Below are positions 8,134-17,433 of a DNA stretch of 64,000 nucleotides, one piece after another (the stretch's first letter is position 1; each line of letters starts with the position of its first letter). Location of the stretch: positions 124,001 through 188,000 of the forward strand of contig NZ_JABEME010000007.1 in the NCBI RefSeq assembly GCF_013004645.1. Reading direction: 5' to 3'. The notes beneath the pieces are model-generated. The model had not been told where the DNA came from. It did no database searches and worked only from the letters and a program-made list of their open reading frames with translations. This DNA comes from Stenotrophomonas africana (GTDB lineage Bacteria; Pseudomonadota; Gammaproteobacteria; Xanthomonadales; Xanthomonadaceae). The translations under genes and the position numbers were made by a program.

Positions 8134-9180
8134 ATGTTCCGCAAGAAGGATCCCGGCAATAGTCCCAAGGTCGAGCAGTCGGTCGCCAAGGCGGTCAGCT
8201 ACGAGATCACCGTGGCCGACATGGCACGCCGCAGCGAGCGGCGCGCATGGTGGGTCGCCACCGGCTCTTTGCTGATGTCGCTCGCTTTGGCGGGCGGCTA
8301 CTACTACATGCTGCCGCTGAAGGAGAAGGTGCCGTTCCTGGTGATGGCCGATGCGTATACCGGCACGGCAACGGTCGCTCGCCTGCGTGGCACCTTCCAG
8401 GGCGAGACGATCACCACCAATGAAGCGATCAACCGCAGCAACGTCGCCCAGTACGTGCTGGCGCGTGAATCCTACGACTCGGCGGTGATGGGCCTGCGCG
8501 ACTGGGAGCTGGTGTTCGTGATGTCCAACGGCCCGGTGTCGCAGTCGATGCGTCAGCGCTATGCAGGCAACAACCCGCAGAACCCATTCGTGATGTACGG
8601 CCGGGAGAAGGCGATCCGGGTCAAGATCCTCAGCATCACGCCGCTGGGGGCCGAGCCTAACGGCAGCTTCCGGGGTGCTTCGGTCCGTATCCAGCGCAGC
8701 CTGCTGGACAAGCGCACCGGTGCGTCTACCTACCTGGACAACCAGCTGGTGACGATGCGCTTCGAGTACAACCAGAATCTCGCCTTGTCCGAGCAGGACC
8801 GCATCCTCAATCCGTTGGCTTTCCAGGTCACCGAGTACCGCGTCGACAACGATTACTCGCGTGGCGTTCCGGTGCCGGATGAAGGCGCGCTGCAGGCACA
8901 GGCCCAGCAGGCGGCGCAACAGGCGCAGGGCGTGTACGACCCGAACAATCCGGCTGCCGCCACCATCATCGATCCCGCAACTGGCCAGCCCGTTGCCGTT
9001 CCGCCCAACGGTCAGGTTCAGGGGCAGCCGATGCAAGCCCAGCCAGTGCCGGGTCAACCGGTGCCGGGTCAACCGGTGCAGGGTCAAGCAATGCCGGGGC
9101 AGGCCATGCCCGCACAGCCGGCCATGAGGCCGGCACAGAACAATTCCACCGGAACTGCTGATGGAGCAAGCAACCGATGA
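8134..9180 (+). CDS. virB8: VirB8, inner-membrane T4SS assembly protein with a Gln/Pro repeat tail, 348 aa
   Basis: A bitopic inner-membrane protein of the inner-membrane complex. One transmembrane helix (residues about 45-65, VATGSLLMSLALAGGYYY) follows a cytosolic N-terminus. The periplasmic NTF2-like VirB8 domain covers about residues 70-245 (KVPFLVMADAYTGTATVARL through YNQNLALSEQDRILNPLAFQ). The last 100 residues are unusual: an Ala/Gln/Pro-rich tail with tandem V-P-G-Q-P type repeats, encoded by near-identical 15-bp units around 9050-9095. Most VirB8 proteins end near residue 240. The stop overlaps virB9 by four bases. Confidence 0.95.
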   Translation: MFRKKDPGNSPKVEQSVAKAVSYEITVADMARRSERRAWWVATGSLLMSLALAGGYYYMLPLKEKVPFLVMADAYTGTATVARLRGTFQGETITTNEAINRSNVAQYVLARESYDSAVMGLRDWELVFVMSNGPVSQSMRQRYAGNNPQNPFVMYGREKAIRVKILSITPLGAEPNGSFRGASVRIQRSLLDKRTGASTYLDNQLVTMRFEYNQNLALSEQDRILNPLAFQVTEYRVDNDYSRGVPVPDEGALQAQAQQAAQQAQGVYDPNNPAAATIIDPATGQPVAVPPNGQVQGQPMQAQPVPGQPVPGQPVQGQAMPGQAMPAQPAMRPAQNNSTGTADGASNR

Positions 9181-9956
9181 GTAGTCGAAATATCAGGGGA
9201 AGCGCGCTGGCGCTGCTGTCGATGTTGTCGTTGCTGTTCTGTGCAACGGCGATGGCGCAGGCGGTTGACCACTACGAGTATGAAAAGGATCGCATCTATC
9301 CTGTTCGCACCGGCCTGGGCCTGACCACGCAGATCGAGCTGAGTCCGAACGAAAAGATCCTTGACTACAGCACTGGCTTCAGCAATGGCTGGGAGCTGAC
9401 GCGTCGCGAGAACGTGTTCTATCTCAAGCCGAAGAATGTCGACGTCGACACCAACATGATGGTGCGCACGGAGACCCATTCCTACATCTTCGAACTGAAG
9501 GTGGTGGCCACCGACTGGCGTCAGCTGGAACAGGCCCGTCGCGCGGGCGTGCAGTACAAGATCGCTTTCGTCTATCCAAACGACACCGTGTTCGGCGTCG
9601 CCCAGGAAGCGGTCGAAGAGGAAGCCAAACCGCTGCTGAGCTCTGAACTGGCCAAGGATCGCCAGTACAACTTCAACTACTCCTATTCGACCAGCAAGGC
9701 GAAGAAGATGGGGTGGTTGATTCCCGTCAACGCCTATGACGATGGTCGCTTCACCTATCTGAGGCTGCCGAACTCGCCCGAGTACAAGACCGGCATCTTC
9801 CCGGCGGTGTTCGGGCGTGAATCGGAATACGGTGAAGACTTCGTGGTCAACACCACGGTTGAAGGCAACACGCTGATCGTGCACGGGACGTACCCGTACC
9901 TGGTCATCCGCCATGGCGACTTCGTCGTCGGCCTGCGAAGGAACGTGAAGAAATGA
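9177..9956 (+). CDS. virB9: VirB9, T4SS core-complex protein, 259 aa
   Basis: A periplasmic and outer-membrane core component that forms the ring with VirB7 and VirB10. A cleavable signal peptide (LSLLFCATAMAQA, cleavage near residue 29) precedes the N-terminal domain that begins VDHYEYEKDRIYPVRTGLG, a typical VirB9 opening. The C-terminal beta-sandwich that holds VirB7 includes YNFNYSYSTSKAKKMGWLIP, DGRFTYLRLP and GDFVVGLRRNVKK. Length is normal for the family. The start overlaps the virB8 stop (ATGA) and the stop overlaps virB10 by four bases, so translation is coupled. Confidence 0.96.
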   Translation: MSSRNIRGSALALLSMLSLLFCATAMAQAVDHYEYEKDRIYPVRTGLGLTTQIELSPNEKILDYSTGFSNGWELTRRENVFYLKPKNVDVDTNMMVRTETHSYIFELKVVATDWRQLEQARRAGVQYKIAFVYPNDTVFGVAQEAVEEEAKPLLSSELAKDRQYNFNYSYSTSKAKKMGWLIPVNAYDDGRFTYLRLPNSPEYKTGIFPAVFGRESEYGEDFVVNTTVEGNTLIVHGTYPYLVIRHGDFVVGLRRNVKK

Positions 9957-11206
9957 GCCAGCAGAACACTCCGGGAAATGACCCGAACCCGTCTCCCTAT
10001 TCCCAGGGCGCCGCTGGCCAGGAGCCGCCGTCCAACCCGTACTTCGGCAACGCCAACGACCAGCAGGCTGCGCCTGATCTGGATGCTGGCGCGCCTCAGT
10101 TGCGCTCGGCAGAAGAGCAGCGCCTGAACCGCAAAGCTTTGCTGTTCCTGGGGGGTATCGTCCTGCTGCTGATGGCAATGGGTTTCCTGCTTTTCCGCAA
10201 GGGGCAGGACGACGCAGCCGAGCAGAAGAAACCACAGGAAGAAGCACGTGCCACCACGCCGCAGCTTCCGAGCGTTGTCGGGGCGCCCGAGCCGGCGCCG
10301 CCGATCGCGGTTGCCGATCCGATCCCGATGCTGCCGCCTCCGCCGCAGCAGGAAGTGCCAATGCCGGGCTTCCCGATGGGCAACGAGGCCAAGGCGGATC
10401 ATGAGCGTGGACCGACGCTGATGGACCGTCGCATGGGCAGCGGCTCCGGCGTGGGCGGGGGCGAGGCGGGCGGCGCCGCCAACGGCCAGAGCGGCTCCGA
10501 CTACAACCAGGCGATGATCGCGGCCATGCAGGCGGCGGCCAATCCGCAAGCGCAGCCGCAGAAGGTGCGCCGTGGACCGGATGTGGAAGATGTCTCCAGC
10601 GCCACTTATATCCGCAGTCCGGATGCACTGCTGGTGCGGGGCACCTACCTGCGCTGCGTGCTGGAAACCCGCATCATCACCGACATCGCCGGTTACACCT
10701 CGTGCCTGCTGACGGAGCCGGTGTATTCGATCAACGGCCGCAATCTGCTGCTGCCCAAGGGCTCCAAGATCTATGGCGCCTACGGCGGTGGTCCCACGGG
10801 CAAGCGTGTGGAAGTCATCTGGGATCGCATCACCACCCCGAATGGCATCGACGTGGCCATGTCCAGCCCCGGTACCGATGGTCTGGGCGGCGCGGGCCAT
10901 CCCGGTCAGTACAGCGCGCATTGGGGCAGCCGTATCGCTTCTGCCCTGATGATCAGCCTGCTGGCCGACGCGTTCAAGTATGCCGCTGCAGAGCACGGTC
11001 CGGAGACCACGACCGTGGCCAACAACGGTATGACCATCCAGTCGCCGTATGAAAGCGCTACTGCGCGCACCATGGAGCGCCTGGCCAATGAGGCACTCGG
11101 CAGCAGTCGTCGTCCGCCGACCGTCACCATCAACCAGGGCACTGTGGTGAATGTCTACGTTGCCAAGGACGTCGATTTCACCAACGTGTTGAATCCCCGC
11201 CGGTAA
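9953..11206 (+). CDS. virB10: VirB10, T4SS channel protein, 417 aa
   Basis: Spans the periplasm from the inner membrane to the outer-membrane pore. The cytosolic N-terminus is Pro/Asn-rich. One inner-membrane helix sits near residues 62-82 (LLFLGGIVLLLMAMGFLLF), followed by a Pro-rich periplasmic linker (PEPAPP, MLPPPPQQEVPMPG). The conserved TrbI/VirB10 beta-barrel domain begins near residue 215 (LLVRGTYLRCVLETRI) and contains the antenna region around GGAGHPGQYSAHWGSRI. C-terminal residues NQGTVVNVYVAKDVDF are typical. Intact. Confidence 0.96.
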   Translation: MSQQNTPGNDPNPSPYSQGAAGQEPPSNPYFGNANDQQAAPDLDAGAPQLRSAEEQRLNRKALLFLGGIVLLLMAMGFLLFRKGQDDAAEQKKPQEEARATTPQLPSVVGAPEPAPPIAVADPIPMLPPPPQQEVPMPGFPMGNEAKADHERGPTLMDRRMGSGSGVGGGEAGGAANGQSGSDYNQAMIAAMQAAANPQAQPQKVRRGPDVEDVSSATYIRSPDALLVRGTYLRCVLETRIITDIAGYTSCLLTEPVYSINGRNLLLPKGSKIYGAYGGGPTGKRVEVIWDRITTPNGIDVAMSSPGTDGLGGAGHPGQYSAHWGSRIASALMISLLADAFKYAAAEHGPETTTVANNGMTIQSPYESATARTMERLANEALGSSRRPPTVTINQGTVVNVYVAKDVDFTNVLNPRR

Positions 11207-11220
11207 CCCAACGAACGACC

Positions 11221-12264
11221 ATGGACGCTGAAGTGTCACCCCTCGCCCTCGTCTCCAGCGACTTCCTGCGCTATCAGTACGAAGTGCTGGGCATCGCCGA
11301 GTACATGACTTCGCCGGAAGTGACGGAAATCTGCATCAACCGTCCCGGCGAGCTGTACCTGGAAACCCGTGCAGGGTGGCAGCGGGTGGACGTGCCGGGC
11401 CTGACTTTCGAGCGGGCCCGGCAGTTCTGCACCGCGGTGGTGAACGAGAGCAACACCGGGCAGCGCATCACCGATGCAGATCCGGTGGTCTCGCTCACGT
11501 TTCCCACCGGTCAGCGCGCCCAGTTCGTGATTCCACCGGCGTGTGACGCGGGCAAGGTGTCGATCACCATCCGCCTGCCGTCCAAGCACACCAAGTCACT
11601 CACGCAGTATCACGAAGATGGATTCTTCAACCAGATCCTGGAGAGCGACGGCAGCATCAGCGAACACGATCGCGAGCTGCTGGAGCTGCGCCATTCGCGT
11701 GAGTACGCCGAATTCTTCCGGCGTGCGGTGATGTACCGCAAGAACATCGTGGTATCGGGTGCGACGGGTAGCGGCAAGACCACCTTCATGAAAGCGTTGG
11801 TGAATCATATCCCGGACAGTGAACGCCTGGTCACGATCGAGGACGCGCGCGAACTGTTTCTGACCCAACCAAACGTGGTGCATCTGCTGTACTCCAAGGG
11901 TGGGCAGAGCGCAAGCAATGTCACCGCCAAGAGCTGCATGGAAGCGTGCCTGCGCATGAAGCCCGAACGCATCATCCTGGCCGAGCTGCGCGGTGACGAG
12001 GCGTTCTACTTCATCCGCAACTGCGCATCGGGCCATCCGGGGTCGATCACGAGTTGCCATGCCGGCAGCCCGGAGCAGACCTGGGACCAGCTGGCGCTGA
12101 TGGTCAAGGCCTCCAGCGAAGGCTCTGGGCTTGAGTTCAACGTGATCAAGCGACTGCTGATGATGACCATCGACATCGTCGTCCACATCAAGGCACATGC
12201 CGGTTCCCGCTACATCACCGGTATCGATTTCAACCCTGGGCGCGCCCAGGGGCAGGAGGGCTGA
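11221..12264 (+). CDS. virB11: VirB11, T4SS hexameric ATPase, 347 aa
   Basis: The cytosolic traffic ATPase at the base of the channel that switches with VirB4 and VirD4 to power pilus assembly and substrate transfer. The N-terminal domain covers about residues 20-150. The RecA-like domain has Walker A GATGSGKTT near residues 180-188, an Asp box (TIEDARELF), Walker B RIILAELRGDEAF and the His box SGHPGSITSCHAGSPE. Length and motifs are those of a functional enzyme. It begins 14 bases after virB10 and ends three bases before virB1. Confidence 0.97.
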   Translation: MDAEVSPLALVSSDFLRYQYEVLGIAEYMTSPEVTEICINRPGELYLETRAGWQRVDVPGLTFERARQFCTAVVNESNTGQRITDADPVVSLTFPTGQRAQFVIPPACDAGKVSITIRLPSKHTKSLTQYHEDGFFNQILESDGSISEHDRELLELRHSREYAEFFRRAVMYRKNIVVSGATGSGKTTFMKALVNHIPDSERLVTIEDARELFLTQPNVVHLLYSKGGQSASNVTAKSCMEACLRMKPERIILAELRGDEAFYFIRNCASGHPGSITSCHAGSPEQTWDQLALMVKASSEGSGLEFNVIKRLLMMTIDIVVHIKAHAGSRYITGIDFNPGRAQGQEG

Positions 12265-12267
12265 AGG

Positions 12268-13251
12268 ATGCTGCCAGGACTGGAAATGATGGCGTGCCCG
12301 GAGATGGCCGTGTCGATGGACGTGATGCAGCACGTCATCAATGTCGAATCGTCGCGCAATCCCTACGCGATCGGCGTGGTGGGAGGAGCGCTGGTGCGCC
12401 AGCCCAAGGCGCTGGACGAGGCGTTGGCCACCGTGCGCATGCTGGAAGAGAAGGGCTACAACTTCTCCATCGGCCTGGCCCAGGTCAACCGCTACAACCT
12501 GGGCAAGTACGGGCTGGATTCGTACGAGAAAGCGTTCCAGCAGTGCCCGAACCTGCAGGCCGGATCCCGCATCCTCGCCGAGTGCTACAAGCGCTCGGGT
12601 GGCGATTGGGGAAAGTCGTTCAGCTGCTACTACTCGGGCAATTTCGAAACCGGCTTCCGTCACGGCTATGTGCAGAAGGTCTACGACTCGATCCGCCGTG
12701 GGCAGCAGGTCGCCAGCAACGGCGTTGCGCCTATCGACGTCGTGAGCCGTGGCGAACGCCGTAGTGTGAAGATCGAGCATCACCCGCAGCTGGCGTCGCC
12801 GGCACAGGCGCGCATTGTCGCCCAGTCGAACGGACCGGTGTACGTTCCTTCGGATGATCCAGCGCGTGCGTACGTGGTGTACCCGTCCACCGGTGCGATG
12901 GCGCGCGGCAGTCTGCTGAATATTGCCGATCAGGCGCTGTCCAAGGTCGTCCTGGGGTCGGTGGACCGGATGATGCAGCCCCAGCAGGCAGGTCAGCAGG
13001 GCGGGGCTGCACAGCCGCAGCAGGTGCAGTTCCCGCAGGGCATGGCCCAACGCCTGCCGTCCCAGAACAGCTTGGCAATGCCGCAACAGCTTCCTGGTGC
13101 CGCGGGCGGCACCGACAATGGCCCGGTGATGCTGCGTCCGTGGAGCGAACGCAACCTACCGGTGGCGGAAAGCGCAGATTCGTACAACGCGCCGGCGCAG
13201 GGCGCGCCGGTGCAGCAGATTCCCGCAGGGGATGCGGCCTTCGTGTTCTGA
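12268..13251 (+). CDS. virB1: VirB1, T4SS lytic transglycosylase, 327 aa
   Basis: Cleaves peptidoglycan to let the T4SS cross the wall. The SLT-type fold lies in residues 15-150, with the catalytic glutamate Glu27 in VINVESSRNPYAIG. The family signature continues with SIGLAQVNRYNLGKYG and YYSGNFETG near residues 130-138. The C-terminal 170 residues are Pro/Gln-rich and probably disordered. No signal peptide is visible at this start and the three-base gap to virB11 leaves no room for a longer one, so export must be T4SS-linked or otherwise unusual. The gene position between virB11 and virB2 is that of Xanthomonas. Confidence 0.93.
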   Translation: MLPGLEMMACPEMAVSMDVMQHVINVESSRNPYAIGVVGGALVRQPKALDEALATVRMLEEKGYNFSIGLAQVNRYNLGKYGLDSYEKAFQQCPNLQAGSRILAECYKRSGGDWGKSFSCYYSGNFETGFRHGYVQKVYDSIRRGQQVASNGVAPIDVVSRGERRSVKIEHHPQLASPAQARIVAQSNGPVYVPSDDPARAYVVYPSTGAMARGSLLNIADQALSKVVLGSVDRMMQPQQAGQQGGAAQPQQVQFPQGMAQRLPSQNSLAMPQQLPGAAGGTDNGPVMLRPWSERNLPVAESADSYNAPAQGAPVQQIPAGDAAFVF

Positions 13252-13324
13252 CGAAGTCGTGGTGCGGCCAGTCCCCCGGCTGGTCGATTCAGTTGTGTTA
13301 GTCCATCAACAAGGAAATCAATCC

Positions 13325-13729
13325 ATGAAGCGATCCAATCTCGACCTCGTCCAGGCCCAGCGCACGCTGAAGACCCTGCTGATGGCAACGATCTTCGTCG
13401 GCGCATTGTTCGCCCCGCAGGTGTTCGCCACCAACGGCGCCACCAACTACGGCGGTACCGACGGCAAGGTCTGCGGCTTCTTCTCCAACATCAATGGCCT
13501 GCTGAACATGGCCTCGATTGCCGTCGTCACCATCGCGGTCATCTTCGCCGGCTATCAGATTGCCTTCGCGCACAAGCGCATCAGCGAGGTCTCGCCGATC
13601 CTGATCGGTGGCGTCCTGATCGGTGCCGCCGGCCAGATCGCCCGCATGCTGCTGGGTGACGAGTACGGCACCTGCGAAGGCAAGACCGGCATGCTGATCC
13701 AGCAGGCAGTGCTCTACTACAGTGCATAA
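13325..13729 (+). CDS. virB2: VirB2, T4SS major pilin, 134 aa
   Basis: The pilus subunit. A long N-terminal signal region (KTLLMATIFVGALFAPQVFA) is cleaved after residue 37 or so. The mature pilin has two hydrophobic helices, MASIAVVTIAVIFAGYQIAF and SPILIGGVLIGAAGQIARML, joined by the short basic loop AHKRISEV, the standard TrbC/VirB2 layout. Two cysteines (KVCGFF and YGTCEG) bracket the helices and may form a disulphide. The start at 13325 follows an AAGGAA site. The stop overlaps virB3 by eight bases. Confidence 0.94.
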   Translation: MKRSNLDLVQAQRTLKTLLMATIFVGALFAPQVFATNGATNYGGTDGKVCGFFSNINGLLNMASIAVVTIAVIFAGYQIAFAHKRISEVSPILIGGVLIGAAGQIARMLLGDEYGTCEGKTGMLIQQAVLYYSA

Positions 13730-14030
13730 GAACGTCGTCTTCCGCGGTTGCACTCGCCCGGCAATGTTCCTGGGCGTTCCCTACCTGCCATTCTTCATGG
13801 TGGCAGGTGGGTTGCTGCTGCTGAGCGTCTACACCAATTTCTGGTTCCTGCTCACCATTCCGGTAGCAATTTTCATCATGCGGCAGATGGCCAAACGTGA
13901 CGAGATGATCTTTCGTCTGATGGGCCTGCGCCTGATGTTCAAGCTGCGGGTGCGCAACGTGCAGCAGCACGACGGCATGTGGGTATTCAACCCGAATCAT
14001 TACCGCAACAAGCCGGCCCGAATGGATTGA
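13722..14030 (+). CDS. virB3: VirB3, inner-membrane T4SS protein, 102 aa
   Basis: A small inner-membrane partner of VirB4. It has the VirB3 opening (VVFRGCTRPAMFLGVPYLPF) with two hydrophobic segments (FFMVAGGLLLLSVYTNF and FLLTIPVAIFIMRQMAK), then a short cytosolic tail ending NPNHYRNKPARMD. Its length matches the TrbD/VirB3 family. The start overlaps the end of virB2 and the gene is followed by 82 bases before virB4. Confidence 0.95.
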   Translation: MHKNVVFRGCTRPAMFLGVPYLPFFMVAGGLLLLSVYTNFWFLLTIPVAIFIMRQMAKRDEMIFRLMGLRLMFKLRVRNVQQHDGMWVFNPNHYRNKPARMD

Positions 14031-14112
14031 GGTCCGGAATGGCCTGGCGGGCGCGTGCTGCCCGCCAGGCCACCTCGAAGTTCCCTGGCAGTAACTCTTT
14101 GGAAGCAGTCGT

Positions 14113-16560
14113 ATGTTCAGCCCAGATACCTCCATCAGTGAGTTCATTCCCCTGTCGACGCATGTCGCCCCGAACGTGGTCAAGACCACGGGCGGTGACT
14201 ACCTGTTGACCTGGTACCTGGAGGGGTTGCCGTTCGTGGGCCGCGAGGAATGGGAACTGGAACATCGGCACAACACCTTCAATCGCCTGCTGCAGACGCT
14301 GCGTGCGCCGGACTTCGTCAACGTCGCCTTCTGGGTGCACGACATCCGTCGCCGCCGCACGTTGAAAGGCAAGAGCACCTACCGGCAGCGCTTCAACCAG
14401 GACGTGTCCGACCAGTACATGGGCATGCTGTCCTCGCAGCGCATCATGCAGAACGAGCTGTACCTGACCATGATCTATCGCCCGGTGGTATCGGGTAAGC
14501 GCTTCGTGGAGAAGTCGGCGAACGTCGATCGTCTGCGTGCCGAGCAGGAACAGGCCATCGAGAAGCTGATGGAGCTGGCCGGCAACGTCGAGGCAGTGAT
14601 CCGTGATTACGCGCCGTATCGCCTGGGCATGTATGAGGCAAAGAATGGCGTGGTGTTCTCCGAGACGCTGGAGTTGTTCGGATACCTGATCAACCGCATC
14701 GACGAACCGGTGCCGGTGCTGCCGGCGCCGATCAAGGATTACCTGCCGGTCAGCCGGCACATGTTCTCGGCCAAGACCGGCGACTTTGTCATCAACACCC
14801 CGAATGGCGCCAACCACTTCGGTGCCATCCTCAACATCAAGGAGTATGCCGAGGGCACCTACCCGGGCATTCTCAACGGCCTGAAGTACCTGGACTACGA
14901 GTATGTCATCACCCATTCGTTCAGCCCGATGGGGCGCCAGGACGCGCTGAAGGTGCTCGACCGCACCAAGGGCATGATGATCTCCTCCGGCGACAAGGCG
15001 GTCAGCCAGATCGTCGAGCTGGACCAGGCCATGGATCAGTTGTCGTCCGGCAACTTCGTGCTGGGCGAGTACCACTTCATCATGGCGGTGTACGGCGACA
15101 CGCAGGCCAAGCTCTCGCAGAACGTCGCCTCGACCCGGGCCGAGCTGTCCAACGCCGGATTCGTGTCGACCAAGGAAGACCTGGCGGTTACCTCGTCCTT
15201 CTATTCGCAGCTGCCGGGCAACTGGCGCTACCGTACGCGCCTGGCCAATGTCAGCTCGCTGAATTTCCTGGGTCTGTCACCGCTGCACAACTTTGCTACC
15301 GGCAAGCAGCACAACAACCCCTGGGGCGACTGCGTCACCACGCTGCAGACCACCAACGGCCAGCCGTATTACTTCAACTTCCACGCGACCCATCCGTCGG
15401 AGAATTCGCTGGGCGAGAAGGCGATCGCCAACACCATGGTGATCGGTAAGTCAGGTACCGGTAAGACCGCGCTGATCAACTTCCTGCTCAGCCAGGTGCA
15501 GAAGTACGAGCCGTCGCCGACCATTTTCTTCTTCGACAAGGATCGTGGTGCGGAGATCTTTGTGCGTGCCTGCGGCGGCAACTACCTGGCCCTGGAGAAC
15601 GGTGCGCCGACTGGCTTCAACCCGTTCCAGTGCGAGAACAACGAGTCGAACGTGCAGTTCCTGGCCGACCTGATCAAGGTGCTGGCCGGCAAGCGCGAGT
15701 ACAGTGCCCGTGAAGAAGAGGACATCTACCGCGCAGTGGAGAGCATGCTCGATACGCCGATGCACCTGCGCAACATGACCAACTTCCAGAAGAGCCTGCC
15801 CAACATGGGCGATGACGGTCTCTACGCGCGCATGCGCCGCTGGACCTCGGGCAATTCGCTGGGCTGGGTGTTCGACAACCCGGTCGATACCGTTGACCTG
15901 AGCAAGGCCAACATCATCGGGTTCGATTACACCGACATCATCGACAACCCTGAAGTGCGCGTGCCGGTCATCAATTACCTGCTGCACCGCCTGGAGTCGC
16001 TGATCGACGGCCGTCCGCTGATCTACGTGATGGACGAGTTCTGGAAGATCCTGGACGGCGAGGGTGGCCTGAAGGAGTTCGCGAAGAACAAGCAGAAGAC
16101 CATCCGTAAGCAGAACGGCCTGGGCATCTTCGCCACGCAGAGCCCGGAAGATGCGCTGAAGAGCGACATCTCCGCGGCCCTGATCGAACAGACCGCCACG
16201 CTGATTCTGCTGCCGAACCCGAACGCCAGCAAGAGCGACTACATGGATGGCCTGAAGCTGACCGAGGCCGAGTTCAAGGTGGTTACCGCGCTGGACGAGC
16301 GGTCGCGCTGCTTCCTGGTCAAGCAGGGTCATGCCTCGAGCGTCTGCCAGCTCAACCTGCGCGGCATGGACGACATCCTGTCGGTGATCTCGGCCTCGAC
16401 CGACAACATCGACATCATGCATCGCGTGCTGCAGACGGCAGCGGTCCGCAACCGTGTGACGGTGGACGAGTTGACCCCGGATCAGTGGCTGGACGCGTTC
16501 TACAAGAATCGAAAGGGCTCGGGCAAGCGAGCCGAACAGGATCAGGAGGAGACGGCATGA
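14113..16560 (+). CDS. virB4: VirB4, T4SS ATPase, 815 aa
   Basis: The large conserved ATPase of the inner-membrane complex. The N-terminal CagE/TrbE/VirB4 domain covers about residues 10-410. The C-terminal RecA-like domain starts near residue 430, with Walker A VIGKSGTGKTAL at about 443-454, FFFDKDRGAEIF, and Walker B RPLIYVMDEFWKIL at about 636-649. The arginine-rich RKQNGLGIFATQSPED motif follows. Length is usual for the family. It ends overlapping virB5 (ATGA). Nothing suggests damage. Confidence 0.97.
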   Translation: MFSPDTSISEFIPLSTHVAPNVVKTTGGDYLLTWYLEGLPFVGREEWELEHRHNTFNRLLQTLRAPDFVNVAFWVHDIRRRRTLKGKSTYRQRFNQDVSDQYMGMLSSQRIMQNELYLTMIYRPVVSGKRFVEKSANVDRLRAEQEQAIEKLMELAGNVEAVIRDYAPYRLGMYEAKNGVVFSETLELFGYLINRIDEPVPVLPAPIKDYLPVSRHMFSAKTGDFVINTPNGANHFGAILNIKEYAEGTYPGILNGLKYLDYEYVITHSFSPMGRQDALKVLDRTKGMMISSGDKAVSQIVELDQAMDQLSSGNFVLGEYHFIMAVYGDTQAKLSQNVASTRAELSNAGFVSTKEDLAVTSSFYSQLPGNWRYRTRLANVSSLNFLGLSPLHNFATGKQHNNPWGDCVTTLQTTNGQPYYFNFHATHPSENSLGEKAIANTMVIGKSGTGKTALINFLLSQVQKYEPSPTIFFFDKDRGAEIFVRACGGNYLALENGAPTGFNPFQCENNESNVQFLADLIKVLAGKREYSAREEEDIYRAVESMLDTPMHLRNMTNFQKSLPNMGDDGLYARMRRWTSGNSLGWVFDNPVDTVDLSKANIIGFDYTDIIDNPEVRVPVINYLLHRLESLIDGRPLIYVMDEFWKILDGEGGLKEFAKNKQKTIRKQNGLGIFATQSPEDALKSDISAALIEQTATLILLPNPNASKSDYMDGLKLTEAEFKVVTALDERSRCFLVKQGHASSVCQLNLRGMDDILSVISASTDNIDIMHRVLQTAAVRNRVTVDELTPDQWLDAFYKNRKGSGKRAEQDQEETA

Positions 16561-17381
16561 ACCTGCCCACTCAAACGAACAAGGAAACTGCCATGACGAC
16601 CGAAACCCAACGCAAGCCCATTCGCCGGCGTCGCATGGCGCCCCTGATGGCAGCCGTACTGACGCTGGGCCTGACCGTGAGCACGGGCACCAGCCCGGCG
16701 CAGGCGATGACCGTCTATGACCCGTTCAACTGGGTCATGAACTTCCTGCAGGAGATGAAGGCCGGCAAGGAGTACTTCGAGACGGCTGCGCGCTGGAGCC
16801 AGACGGCCGAACAGTACACCAAGACCATCGACAACTGGCTGTCCAAGCTGCAGAACTGGACCCAGATCATTGCTTCGCCGCTGATGCCGCCGACACCCAC
16901 GCTGACGAAGATTCCCGAAAACTGGAACGTGGCCGAAAAGTGCGGTGGCGATTCCATGATCAGCATGAGCGGCCTGATGGCAGTGCTGAACATGAGCCCG
17001 GGCGGCGATATCGGCGCGCAGCAGCGAGCGATCTGCTCGTACATCCAGGTGCTTGAGAACAAGAAGTACAACGAGACCGTCGAGGTCGTGCAGATGTCCA
17101 TGCCGGCGATGGAGCAGATGCTGCAGCAGCTGCGCCGGATCCGCAACGCGTTCAAGAACGAAGGCGCGCTGCAGGAGGATATCTCCAACAATACGGCAAC
17201 CGCGGTCGAACTCGATAAGGCGTTCAAGAAGTGGGAAACCACCGTCAAGGTCTACGATCAGCAGATTCTTGCCCTTCAGGGGCGGCAGAAGAACCTGGCC
17301 GAGCGTGCGTTGCGTGGCGAGCGCAATCCGATTGGCAGCGTCATCAAGGCCGGCGCGCTGAAGGCCGCGCTTTCGAAGTGA
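16557..17381 (+). CDS. virB5: VirB5, minor pilin / tip protein, 274 aa
   Basis: The minor pilus component, usually at the pilus tip. A basic N-terminus (RKPIRRRRMAP) and hydrophobic core (LMAAVLTLGLTVSTG) end in SPAQA, a good signal peptidase site near residue 48. The mature part is helical (FNWVMNFLQEMKAGKEYFE, then long amphipathic helices), as in VirB5. I chose the ATG at 16557: it overlaps the virB4 stop and has AGGAGG seven bases upstream. A second ATG at 16593 also has an AAGGA site and would give 262 residues with the same signal peptide. Confidence 0.9.
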   Translation: MNLPTQTNKETAMTTETQRKPIRRRRMAPLMAAVLTLGLTVSTGTSPAQAMTVYDPFNWVMNFLQEMKAGKEYFETAARWSQTAEQYTKTIDNWLSKLQNWTQIIASPLMPPTPTLTKIPENWNVAEKCGGDSMISMSGLMAVLNMSPGGDIGAQQRAICSYIQVLENKKYNETVEVVQMSMPAMEQMLQQLRRIRNAFKNEGALQEDISNNTATAVELDKAFKKWETTVKVYDQQILALQGRQKNLAERALRGERNPIGSVIKAGALKAALSK

Positions 17382-17433
17382 ATCACGTGCGCAACGCACT
17401 CCAGCAGGGCCCCGATGCGGGGCGGGTGATGTG

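Noticed and set aside
9050..9095. Tandem 15-base repeat as a regulatory or mobile repeat
   Set aside because: It lies in frame within virB8 and encodes its Gln/Pro tail, so it is a coding repeat.
13298..15075. Long minus-strand frames opposite virB2 to virB4
   Set aside because: Shadows of the T4SS genes; rich in His/Arg/Val without any family pattern.
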